Source of the DNA: Pyropia yezoensis
Taxonomy: Eukaryota > Rhodophyta > Bangiophyceae > Bangiales > Bangiaceae
Direction: 5' to 3'
Assembly: GCA_009829735.1 (NCBI GenBank)
Contig: CM020618.1
Location: forward strand, 35,254,894 to 35,318,893
Length of the DNA stretch: 64,000 nt
The notes under the pieces were generated by a model. It ran no database searches, had not been told where the DNA came from, and saw only the letters and a program-made list of their open reading frames with translations. A program made the translations under genes and the position numbers. Positions within the stretch are counted from its first letter, which is position 1. Every line of letters begins with the position of its first letter. Positions 26,050 to 35,582 of this stretch are shown here, in pieces.

Positions 26050-27081
26050 GCCGCCGGCAGAGGCAGCGCCGCGACGGTGGCGACACTGCTAGATGCTGGT
26101 GCGAATGTTGTATGTGCTGACCGGAACGGATGCACAGCGCTGCACAAGGCGGGAAGATCGGGTGTGGGTTCTGCGGTGAGGTTACTGCTGGACGCAGGTG
26201 CCGATGTGGCCGCCGTCGACAAGCTTAGGTCGACTGCTCTGCACGAGGCGGCTTCTGCTGGCCGCCGCGGCGCGTTGACTTCACTTTGTAAGGCAGGCGC
26301 CAGTACGAAAGCTCGAGACAGCCGCGGTCGAGCTCCGCTGCATATTGCTGCGGAGAGCGGCTCTGCAGCTGTTGTCACCGCTCTTCTTCCATTTACGCTT
26401 TCTCCTGGTGCACCCGGTCATGACAACGGCGGCGGTCTACACGGCGCCCCCGCTGGACAGGTACCAGAGGGCGACGTCCCCGAGTCACTCGGTTTCGGCG
26501 TCAATGCGGTTGACCATGATGGCCAAACGCCGCTGCACTTTGCCGCCTTCAACGGGCATGCAGAAGTCGTGGCGATGCTTCTCCATCACGGTGCCTTCCC
26601 AGAGGTAGTAAACGTCATGGGCCTGACGCCGCTCTCCATTGCCGCATCGCTGGGCCACGGGGGCATCGTGGACCAGCTGGGTCCAGCGCACCCCTCCGGG
26701 GCGGTGAGTACGCCCCTCCACGGGGCGGTCAAGTACGGGCGGCTGGCGCTGTTGGCAAAGCCGCAGTTGCGCCCGTTCTTGCACGCCGCGGACGAGGCGG
26801 GCAGCACAGCGCTGCACCTCGCCGCGAGTGCCGTGGACGCCCCCGCTGTGCGAATCCTGATGGGCCTCAACTCAAACGTGCTGAGGCACACGAGCGGGGG
26901 CACCGGGCCGGTTGGTTCCGCGGCTTTGCCGCCCACTCTTCGAGGAACGGTGAACATGTGTATAGCGAAGCAGCTCTCCACATATCTCCGGCACTCCCAA
27001 AGAAGAGTGGACTGCTTGCTAAAAGCTCTCCCGAACGAGGGAAAAGAGCGAAAGAGACGAGCTAAGAGGCATCTCGGGTGA
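26050..27081 (+). CDS. Ankyrin-repeat protein, 3' exon (5' end not resolved)
   Basis: An open frame of about 343 codons to TGA at 27081 with about seven ankyrin repeats. Typical repeat cores are visible: GCTALHKAGRSG, RSTALHEAASAG, GRAPLHIAAESG, GQTPLHFAAFNGHAEVVAMLL, GLTPLSIAASLGHGG, STPLHGAVKYG and GSTALHLAASAVD. Ankyrin stacks mediate protein-protein contacts; no catalytic domain is seen. The reading frame has no ATG near its start. It follows a T-run plus AG that matches a 3' splice site, so I place an exon start at 26050. The C-terminal 60 residues are basic (KERKRRAKRHLG). Codon use is less G/C-extreme than in the host block at 10-17 kb. It may be one exon of a larger gene or a truncated copy of an expanded family. 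Confidence 0.7.
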   Translation, partial: AAGRGSAATVATLLDAGANVVCADRNGCTALHKAGRSGVGSAVRLLLDAGADVAAVDKLRSTALHEAASAGRRGALTSLCKAGASTKARDSRGRAPLHIAAESGSAAVVTALLPFTLSPGAPGHDNGGGLHGAPAGQVPEGDVPESLGFGVNAVDHDGQTPLHFAAFNGHAEVVAMLLHHGAFPEVVNVMGLTPLSIAASLGHGGIVDQLGPAHPSGAVSTPLHGAVKYGRLALLAKPQLRPFLHAADEAGSTALHLAASAVDAPAVRILMGLNSNVLRHTSGGTGPVGSAALPPTLRGTVNMCIAKQLSTYLRHSQRRVDCLLKALPNEGKERKRRAKRHLG

Positions 27082-28725
27082 GACTGACGGCAGAAATTCG
27101 CGGGCAAAACGCATCAGCGCTCTAAGCTTCCCCACATTATGCTTGTCTTTTTTTTCGTCTGTACTTTACTCTGTCCTTGCGGGGAGAGATCGCGATGGCC
27201 GCAAGGAGGCCCTCTTCATTGCCTGTGAGTGAGTGAGCTCCTTGTAAGTCGCGACAGCTCATTGAGCGATGTCAGCAATTCCAGATTGGTCACAACCGGC
27301 TTGACCGAGTTCGCCACAGGGCGGCACGTTCCCCCAGGGCTGTATCCGGATCCCATCGATGAGCGATGGGCAGCATTGATGGCACCAATAGAATCGATAC
27401 AATAACTGAATTACAACTAATGACATAGTAATTCTAGTGTACTCTGGTAGAGCGGACCCTTCAACAGTGGGATCAACACTAAGCGAATTTCATTTAAGGC
27501 TGAAATTGGAGCATGAGGCGGCTTGTGACTCGACGACAAAACGAAACCGTGCTTCCCCAACCGGGGGGGCAAGACTTGTGTAGAACGATGTAAGAGGGCG
27601 GAAAATCGGGCGGAAAATTTCGGAGCCATTGCTACACCGTGCCGGACTTAAGCCCATTCCCATTAGAATATTTCATAGGACGATGGAAGCGCGGTATCTT
27701 GGCGGGGGAGATACTGTCCGAGACTCCCGGATCGCCTGCGATTGTATCTTTCCGAAGCGTTTCTTGGGCGATTAAACGTGACACGTAGAGCGCAACTACG
27801 TCGTCGATCGCAATCATGGCCCCCAAATGGCCCCCAAACCGTACAATTTTCTCGACGATCGGCGCACGCGGCGCAATCTGGCTCGGATCTTCCCCTTTGT
27901 GCTCGTCCGCGCGACGTGGGGGGGGAGAAGCGGGTGGAACACTCGCTTTGACCCGCCGCATTGGCCGTAGTCTCCCCGTATACATGGGGTTTTGGTGGGG
28001 GGGTGCTAGTGTGGGTGTGTCGCTGTGTCTCCCATGGCAACCATGTCACCTGTGCTCCTTTCCCGCGTGACTCCACGGGCCGCCAACGATGTACAAGGAT
28101 CAGCCGCTGATTATTCGGGTGGCACCAGCGTGGACCCCGCAGCCGTCCGTTTGCGGTCAGCAACACCCGCGTCTCTCTTTTCTCTTTCTCTCGCATCAGC
28201 CTCTCTTGCAAATACCACATCGTCCTTCCCTCGGGCTCTGAACGCTCAGCACGTCCGCCCCCCCCCCTCGCCCGCAAGCCCCGGTTCTGATTGGCGGGAG
28301 GACCGTTCTGATGGCTTTCAAGCCCATATGGCGAGCGTCTTCCACCAGGATAAGACACAGAGGGGGGGGGCTCCCTCGCGGCAGGCCATGGTGTGACGCC
28401 GCCGGTGGCGGGCACTTCGTAACGGACGAGTGTAAGGGCGTCATGGCGCCGACGCGAGGTGGTCTTTATCATCCGCCTGCAAGGGAGGTGTGTGTTCGGG
28501 CGTTGTGCCACCAGGTCGCCACCTACAAACAGTCCCCATTGCCCAAATCCCCCCTGCCGCAGTCTCCCCACCGTACATGTCATTGGACAATCGAGTGTGC
28601 GCTCGTCGTGGTGCTCCCGCGGCGGTCGCGCGAGCCCTCTGGATATTTTCCGGCGGGGCGGGGCGGCTGCGTCGGGGCATGCAGCAGGCGGGGAGGGGCG
28701 TGTGTGTGCCGCAGGCCCCTCTTCC
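27082..28725. other. Intergenic left of the Ty3 element
   Basis: Moderately GC sequence with no gene supported. A 117-codon minus-strand frame (27632-27985) contains AIDDVVALYVSRLIAQETLRK, which looks protein-like but has no family match I know. Confidence 0.45.
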
Positions 28726-28730
28726 CCAAG
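28726..28730. repeat. Target-site duplication of the Ty3 element, left
   Basis: ccaag directly precedes the left LTR and is repeated at 38114-38118 directly after the right LTR, giving a perfect 5-bp duplication. Confidence 0.93.
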
Positions 28731-29199
28731 TGTGGCAAAAACCACTTGCACACACGACACCCAAGTTGGGGCGGTGTACAAGGGCTGCCTCCCGTGTCGG
28801 GGGAACCGGAAGAAGTGCAAGTCGCACACACTCTGTCCCTGTTGTGGGGCAAACCCCCCACTGACAAACAAGAGGATGGTGTGTGGTCCAACAGTTTCTT
28901 GGTCGGGACGGGGAAGCAGGGCCAAGCCCCGCTGTCCCTCCCCTTATCCCCCCAGGGTCCACTCAGAATCTCGCCACTCAGAATCTCCCACCCCAGCACC
29001 TGCCCACCGGGCCACACGAAAATTCAAGACGATAAATGCAGAAAACCCTCAAATCCAAGTTGGATTTACTACTAAACTAACTATCCCAAACTTAGGGAAT
29101 ATGGACCCAAATGCAGGGGGAGGAACGGATCAGGCTAGTGGCCTGCCGCCCCTTGCATGGCACGTGTTGCCCCCCTACCTGGGGGTCAATACTGCCACA
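28731..29199 (-). repeat. 3' LTR of the Ty3 element
   Basis: 469 bp, begins tgtggcaaaa and ends tgccaca on the plus strand. It matches 37645-38113 except at 4 positions. It contains a 17-bp odd palindrome at 29051-29067 centred on AAGTT. Confidence 0.95.
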
Positions 29200-29212
29200 C
29201 TCCCCTCTCCTC
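29200..29212 (-). other. Polypurine tract of the Ty3 element
   Basis: On the minus strand the 13 bases directly upstream of the 3' LTR read GAGGAGAGGGGAG, all purine, in the position expected of the plus-strand primer site for reverse transcription. Confidence 0.8.
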
Positions 29213-29542
29213 AGTTCCGACCGACCCGGTCGGCCCTGTGAGGGGGTGCGTAAACGCACCTCTCGGCGTTGGGGGGGGCGCGACTTGCTGTCCCCCCCTT
29301 GAGTACGTAACGCGGATGTGGAGGCAGTCACGTTGACCGCCCCTCTCCTCAAGCTTGCCCACTCGGCAGCTTGCTCTCCTCCGCTCACACCTCACCATCA
29401 CCACCACCTCCCCTTTCACCTTCCACGGGGCCGCCCCACACTGGGGAGGCCACCCGTCTACCCACGATCCGAGTCCCCCTCAACTCGAGGCGGGTCTCGT
29501 GCCGCTATAGCCAGGGCGTCTCTCCCCAACTTGGGGAGAGCC

Positions 29543-31486
29543 ATGGCGGCCCCGGGAGTGGAGACGGACTCTCTCGATGAGCGTATGGAGGACACCTCCT
29601 ACGGTGCAGCGCCCGCCGGGACTTCCGGCGGGGGCTCCGCGATCGCTCCGGGGGATGGGACTCCCGCGTCACCCGGCTTTGGGTTGACGGCGGGATCTCC
29701 CCCGGAGGCGGGACAAGTTGTCCCGCGTGAGGCCTTGGGGCGGTGGTTTTACCCCGCTTGGCCTCTATATGAAGAGGGGTTGACTGTTCTTCGCTGTGGC
29801 CGACTTGGCGCAGCAATGAGTCGGGTATGGGGCCGCCTACGGGAGAAGTATTCCCGTAGGGTCGGGTTCCCTGCCGGCTTCAGGACGGACCAGTTTGCCT
29901 TCCTGGACGACGAGGAGGTCGAGGACGTACAGCGGGCCAAGGCCATGGTGGACCGCGGGGGAACTATCCCGGGTCCCGGCGACTTGCCGACCTTTACTTG
30001 GGACGCGGTGGCAACTCGCCCCCCGTACCTTCACGAGGCCGATCCGCACACTCATCACTTTGATGTGCGGATGGAGAAGGACTTCCGGCGAGGTCCCTAC
30101 TTGGTGACCTCGGCTCAACTTGAGTTTCCTCAGAAGTCTGCTGCCAGTAAGGAGCAGTACTATCCGAAGAAGCCCGAGTGGTGGCCTCAAGTTGAGGTCC
30201 CCTACGGGTTCCCGGCGTTGCTGCCTCGGTTGCTTGACCACTTCGGCTCCGTCATGTTGACGGCTGGCCCTGATCACCTGGTGTGGGCCATATTGGCCAC
30301 CCAGTGGCTCCTCGAGGTCATGTCGACCTGGGTCTCTTGTGTTCAGCGGCGGGGGATGCTCTGGCATCTCCCCCTCCGGCTTATCCAAGGTTTGGAACAG
30401 CTCACCCCCCAGCTAGTTGCTGAGGGGTGCTCATCAGGACAACTCACTCTACTTGAGGAGATGCTCCGACTTCACAAGTTTATCGAGTGGGAGAGCATTG
30501 AGCACAAGTTGCGCCGCCCCACTCGTGGGCCCAATGACGATGGCGCCCTTCGCCAGTTCGTATGGGTCGCTCGTGAACTTCACGACGGCCGTGTGGTCCT
30601 ACGAGAGGGGTTGGGCATCGGGGTCTATCCGTATGCCCCGGGGGTGGATCGCCACACTGCGCCACCCCCGGACAAGCCCATAGTTATGGCCGTGCCCTCA
30701 TATGATGACCATATGACTCAACCTACTGCGGGGGCCCCAAGTCGGGGTCGCAGTTACACCCGGGTCCCGCCACCTCGGCGTGTCCCTCCGCTTCCTCCTG
30801 TCCCCTACCAACCGCACGGGGACATCCCGATTAGCGTGGCCATTGAGTCGTCCACCCCGGTGTCCCCCAACTTGGGGGCCACCCTACTGACGGTATACCC
30901 CAAGTTGGTGTTACCGCCCACGCCTCTAACCTCAGAGATGATGATCACCACGTTGGTGCGCACCATTTCCTGGTTGGCCGCGTCGACCGCAACCCTTCAA
31001 ACTTCCGAGACTCCTCAACTTGAGGAGCGCGTTCGTACTGCAGTGGCGACCGCGAGCTGCGAGTCGGTGGCGGAGTTTATGACGGCCGAGTTGGCTCGCA
31101 TCGGGGCTATTATGCCCCAGCCAGCCCCACTTGGGCGTGGCAAACGTCGCGCGAGCCGGGCATACTCGCCTCCTCGCCGTCGTCGCCGTCACTCGCGGCG
31201 CTCTCCCTCCGTATCGGAAGACGAGTTGTCTTATTCCGTCTCGGAGTCTTCTACCCCGTCGGAGACGGAGTCGGTCCGGCGTCTGCGTCGCAAACTTGCG
31301 CGCAAGACCAAGCAGAAGAGTAGCCACGGTCGGCGCCATTTGCGCGACCGTGAGGGGCGCGACGGTTCCGACTTGGAGCCGCCGCCCCCTCCAACGAGTG
31401 GAGACCGTTATCGGCGTGGGTCTCGCCGCTCGCCTCTACGTGAGGGCGAGGGCCGTGGGATTGGTGAGTCTAGCATGCATGCCTAG
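29543..31486 (+). CDS. Antisense ORF carried by the Ty3 element
   Basis: Encodes 647 aa on the strand opposite to gag-pol, between the 3' LTR and the end of pol (111 bp apart, convergent). Start ATG 29543 has a strong context (gagagccATGG) and follows a 21-bp palindrome at 29520-29540; the frame is open further upstream but without ATG. Residues 60-360 form a compact globular-looking region (WFYPAWPLYEEGL, WWPQVEVPYGFP at about 213-224, WLLEVMSTWV, LWHLPLRLIQGLEQL). The C-terminal 130 residues are Arg/Ser-rich with RRRRRHSRRSPS and acidic-serine repeats. No signal peptide, membrane helix or catalytic motif is seen, so it is not an obvious envelope protein. Plant Ty3 elements are known to carry antisense ORFs of unknown role. 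Residues 177-283 are homologous to the stand-alone gene at 3010-4038. Confidence 0.8.
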   Translation: MAAPGVETDSLDERMEDTSYGAAPAGTSGGGSAIAPGDGTPASPGFGLTAGSPPEAGQVVPREALGRWFYPAWPLYEEGLTVLRCGRLGAAMSRVWGRLREKYSRRVGFPAGFRTDQFAFLDDEEVEDVQRAKAMVDRGGTIPGPGDLPTFTWDAVATRPPYLHEADPHTHHFDVRMEKDFRRGPYLVTSAQLEFPQKSAASKEQYYPKKPEWWPQVEVPYGFPALLPRLLDHFGSVMLTAGPDHLVWAILATQWLLEVMSTWVSCVQRRGMLWHLPLRLIQGLEQLTPQLVAEGCSSGQLTLLEEMLRLHKFIEWESIEHKLRRPTRGPNDDGALRQFVWVARELHDGRVVLREGLGIGVYPYAPGVDRHTAPPPDKPIVMAVPSYDDHMTQPTAGAPSRGRSYTRVPPPRRVPPLPPVPYQPHGDIPISVAIESSTPVSPNLGATLLTVYPKLVLPPTPLTSEMMITTLVRTISWLAASTATLQTSETPQLEERVRTAVATASCESVAEFMTAELARIGAIMPQPAPLGRGKRRASRAYSPPRRRRRHSRRSPSVSEDELSYSVSESSTPSETESVRRLRRKLARKTKQKSSHGRRHLRDREGRDGSDLEPPPPPTSGDRYRRGSRRSPLREGEGRGIGESSMHA

Positions 31487-31597
31487 TTGGCAGCTGCCTT
31501 TGTTGTGAGAGTGTGAGGGTTAGGGCTTTAGTTAAAAGCCACTTTGCGTACCACTTCGACTTGAAGCACTCTCTTGGCACTGTTGCTCGGCCTTCCC

Positions 31598-34500
31598 TCA
31601 CGTTGAGGGAGGGCTGTTAGGGTCTATCTCATTCCGGGCACAGTACGCCCGGACCTTCTCAGCGGGAAGGTCCTCCACATACTCCCACGTATCATCCTTG
31701 GCTTTGTAGCCAAACCAACGCACCCTCAACATAAGGCGGTCAGTGTCCTTATCCCAGCCGTGGTCGATGAACTTATCGATGACGTACTCCTGCGGACCCT
31801 GTTTGGCCGCAGGCAGCGAGGGGAGGCGCCACGCTTCCAACGCACGTGCCCAAGCTGGGTCGCCTGCAGGCGGTGGTGCAACTTTGACCACGTCCTGTCC
31901 GTTCACTGTGCGGACCCCATCGTCACTTTCGATGGTGAAGCGCCGCCCATCAGTACGAAGGACCTGGTACGGCCCCTTCGTCTGGAATACCAACTTACCC
32001 CCAGTTGGGGTGTGTGAATGAGCCAGTACCCAGTCACCCTGCTCGGGGACATGCTTAGCATTGCGCACCTTTTTGTCGAAAGTACGCTTGTAGCGCTTTT
32101 GTGCTTTGTCCATCTCAGCCCTGACTTTAGGGATGAGGTTTTCAAGCCTAGCAGCGAGCTCCGCCTTACTCTCAGTAGGAGTAGGCGTCCTGCCACCATC
32201 CTCCCTAGTTGGGAGCGGCCGCCGCACGGCAATAGACCGCACGAGACGGGGGGTCACAAAAGCGAGGGGTACTTCCCCGGTAGATGAGTGAACCTGCGAA
32301 TTGTAGGCAGTGGTAAGAATAGAAATGTATTGGTCCCACGTTTTCACGTGCTCACTCACATAGTGGCGCAGCTGCCTAACAATAGTTTTGTTGAAGCGCT
32401 CCACCTGCCCATTAGTTTGTGGGTGGTAGGGGGTGGCATAGTTTGCCTTAACCCCCAACATATCCAGCACTCCCTGAAACAGTACAGACGCAAATTGCGG
32501 TCCATTGTCCGATAGTGTACTATCCGGAATGCCATACGCGGCAACCCAGTGATCTAGGAAGGCTGACACGACCGACATGGCCGTGATCTCTGCCAGTGGG
32601 ATCGCTCGCGTAAGTTTCGTGAAGCGGTCACAGATGACCAGGAGGTACTGGTTGCCCTCCTCGGTCACTGGCAGTGGCCCAAGGATGTCCATCGCCAACG
32701 CGGCGAAGGGCTCCTTGGCCGGGAACAATAGCATAGCCGTAGTAGGCCGCCGTTCCATCAGACGGTTCTGTGCACAACTTGTGCAGGCAGCCACCCAACT
32801 GTAGATGTCCACCACCATGGACGGCCAGTAGTACCTGGTCCTCCGGGTCTGGTACAGTTTACTAGACCCCAGGTGTCCACCCGTGGGAGCGTTGTGCTCC
32901 CTCTCAAGGATACTGTCCTTGAGGGATGCGGGGACGACAAGTTGTTCGGTCCCCTGGAATACCCCCCTCCTCATGAGGAGGCCATCGTCTCCCAGAAAGA
33001 ACCGCGTCTCCGCCACTGTATCCAGTGTATCCCTCTGCGACTTGCAGAAGGGATCCTCGGCCTGGGCCTTCACCACCTCGTCCAGGGACAGGGGCAAGTA
33101 CTTCTTGTTCCCTGGCGCCTCGGGGTTCAACGCCTGACCCGAGCGCGTGACTACCCCCACGATGGGGATGTCCTCATCGACTGGGTTAGTGTCCAGCCCC
33201 TCGGTAGGTACCCGAGAGAGGCCGTCGGCAAGGGCATGTTGCCTGCCAGGTCGGTACTCAATATCAAAGTTGAAGGGTGCAAGTCGCACCCTCCACCGGT
33301 TGAGACGAGTGTTCGTACAGTCCGTCTTGAAGATGAACTGCAACGCGCGGTGGTCACAGCGGATGAGGAACTTCTCCCCCTCTAGGTAGTGACGAAGTGA
33401 CGTCACCGCCCATACCACTGCGAGTCCTTCCAACTCGGTGACTCCGTAGTTCTTCTCGGCCGAGTTCAGCCCCTTGCTAAAGTATCCTACCGGCAAGTAC
33501 CCCTTGTCCGGCTGCTGCTGAAGCAACACACAACCAAGTTGGTCGTAGCTAGCGTCCACATCCAGGATGTAGTGGCCTCCCAACCTGGGAATAGCCAGGA
33601 TAGGGGGCTTCAGCAGAAGGTCCCGAAGAGTCTCAAAGGACTCCTGCTCCACCCGACTTGGGGGAGGCAGGTTCTTCGGTAGCGTTGAGCTCACTAACTC
33701 ATTCAACGGTTTCGCCACCTTGGCGAAGCCCTTGGTGAAACGTCGGTACACGTTACACATCCCGAGGAAGCTCCTCATCTGGGTCTGGGTCCGGGGGTAC
33801 TGAGCCTTACGGATGGCCCTCAAGTTTTTCTCGTTGACACTGAGACGCCCCGGACGGACAACATGTCCCAAGTATTCCACCTCTTGAGTGAAGAGGTGGC
33901 ACTTACTCGCCTTCAGTGACACACCGGCGTCAGCAAGTAGCTTGAACACCTGGCCAAGATGGCCAATGTGTTCCTCCGGACTTCGGGAGAACACAATGAT
34001 ATCGTCTAGGTACACGAGACAGATCTGCCACCGTACTCCGGCCAGAATCATGTCCATAGCGCGCTGGAAAGTTGCCGGCGCGTTACACAGGCCAAACGGT
34101 AGACGCTTGCACTGGTAGGTACCACAGTGACAGGTAAAGGTAGTTTTATGCCTGTCCTCCGGGGCAATGGGAATTTGCCAGTACCCCGCGTTACAGTCCA
34201 GGGTAGAGAACACGTTTGCCTCCCCCAGAGAGTCCAGACAGTCGTCCATCCTAGGTAGGGGATAACTGTCCTTCACCGTGCTCTCGTTGAGCTTACGGTA
34301 GTCGATACAGAACCGGGGGGTCCCATCAACTTTGGGGACGATAACCACCGGACTCGCCCACTCGGCGTTGCTGGCCTCGATCACATCGAGGGCCTCCATG
34401 CGAGCAACTTGCTCCTTAACGAGGGCCCTTGAACGGGGTCCTCCCCTATACGGTTGTTGGCGTATAGGGGGTGCACCGGGCTTCAACTCGATCCGGTGTT

Positions 34501-35582
34501 GGGTAGCTCTCATGAGTCCCAATTGACCATCCCACAACTTGTGATATTGGTCCAAGAGGCGTTCAACTTGAACCCTCAACCTGGGTGGGACACCCTCCAT
34601 GTTCACATGGGGCCGAGGAGAGACGGCCGACTTGGCTTGATGCTTCTCCTTTCCGGACTTCAGGACGCTACTTGCGCCCGCGTTGAGGGTGACCGCTACT
34701 ACCGGTCCCTCGTGTTGGTCGATATAGCCGAGCTTGGCTCCCGACTTGAAGTACTTGGGCGATGAGCTCAGGTTCATAACCTGGATTCTCCACGGGACTC
34801 CGGCTTTGGAGTCCATCGTGCCAAGGGCAACATGCACTTGGTGCTTGCGAGCAAGACGGGGGTAAGGGTGCACCAACCCGTTCCCCGTATAATCAGTTAC
34901 AACATCAACGTGCGCCACCGAGTTGGGGGGCAACGTGACTTTACGGGCTAAACGCAGAGTAGCAGTAAACCCTTCCCTCACAGAACAAACAGGCTTCGAC
35001 TGTGAGACTGTCACAGGAGCCACGGACTTTCCCTTACTAAGGATGGGGAAAGTCTCCCCATTCATCAACTTGACCCAGTACTCAGGGCCACAAATCAAAG
35101 GCACTTGTGTTACAACATAAGGGGTACCCAGAAGCAGGGGTACCGATATATTCTCAACTACACCATAGGTCACGTCGACCTCATGGGTCCCCAACTTAGT
35201 TGGTAGGGTCACGGCACCAACGATGGGAAGTACCCCGCCATTGATATCGATCAGATGGTCAGCTTTAGACTTCCAGCGTTGGAGCTTCATCTCCTTTGGT
35301 AATAGCGACTTGCGTATCAAGGAGGCTCCTGACCCGGTATCAAGTACGATACGGGCACAACAGGCGCGGCCGGGGGGCAAGTTGCACCCGTCCAGCCACC
35401 TGGAAGTTCTCACCCGTCAGCACCGCGATGACCCGACGTGGGTTTACGTTCTTGAGGAGTCCTACCCGAGGTGGGCGGACTCCCTTAGGTCGCCGCAGTA
35501 TCCGACACGGTTGATTCGTCCTTTTCGCCCACTTGGCCGAGGCGACCGTTGTGAGCTTCGGACGACCAGCTCCAACGGTCAT
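31598..35582 (-). CDS. pol: Ty3 pol polyprotein (PR-RT-RNaseH-IN-chromodomain), frame-shifted near its start
   Basis: The long open frame (31598-35413, about 1271 codons) has no ATG. Counting from 35413: protease LDTGSG at 24-29, reverse transcriptase with SPVVIVPKVDG (354-364), CIDYRKLN and YLDD (468-471), RNase H from LDVDAS (618-623), integrase zinc finger H841/H848/C878/C881, catalytic D910, D970 and E1006, a KGPY motif (1147-1150), and a chromodomain (about 1209-1260, YVIDKFIDHG to RWFGYKAKDDTWEYVEDLP). Chromodomains direct integration to modified chromatin. The likely start is ATG 35582, which overlaps the gag stop as ATGA. From there an open frame (VNPRRVIAVLTGENFQ) runs until it must move +1 near 35370-35376, in a C6 run, to enter the protease frame. 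Either programmed frameshifting or a one-base insertion would explain this. Confidence 0.9.

Noticed and set aside
27632-27985. 117-codon minus-strand ORF with AIDDVVALYVSRLIAQETL
   Set aside because: Looks protein-like but has no start context, family or supporting neighbour.
28735-28900. CxxC-rich reading of the LTR plus strand (KCKSHTLCPCCG)
   Set aside because: It is antisense to the element, lies within the LTR, and has no start or continuation, so it is probably chance.
29543-31486. Antisense ORF as a retroviral envelope gene
   Set aside because: Wrong strand for env, no signal peptide, no membrane segment, no cleavage site.
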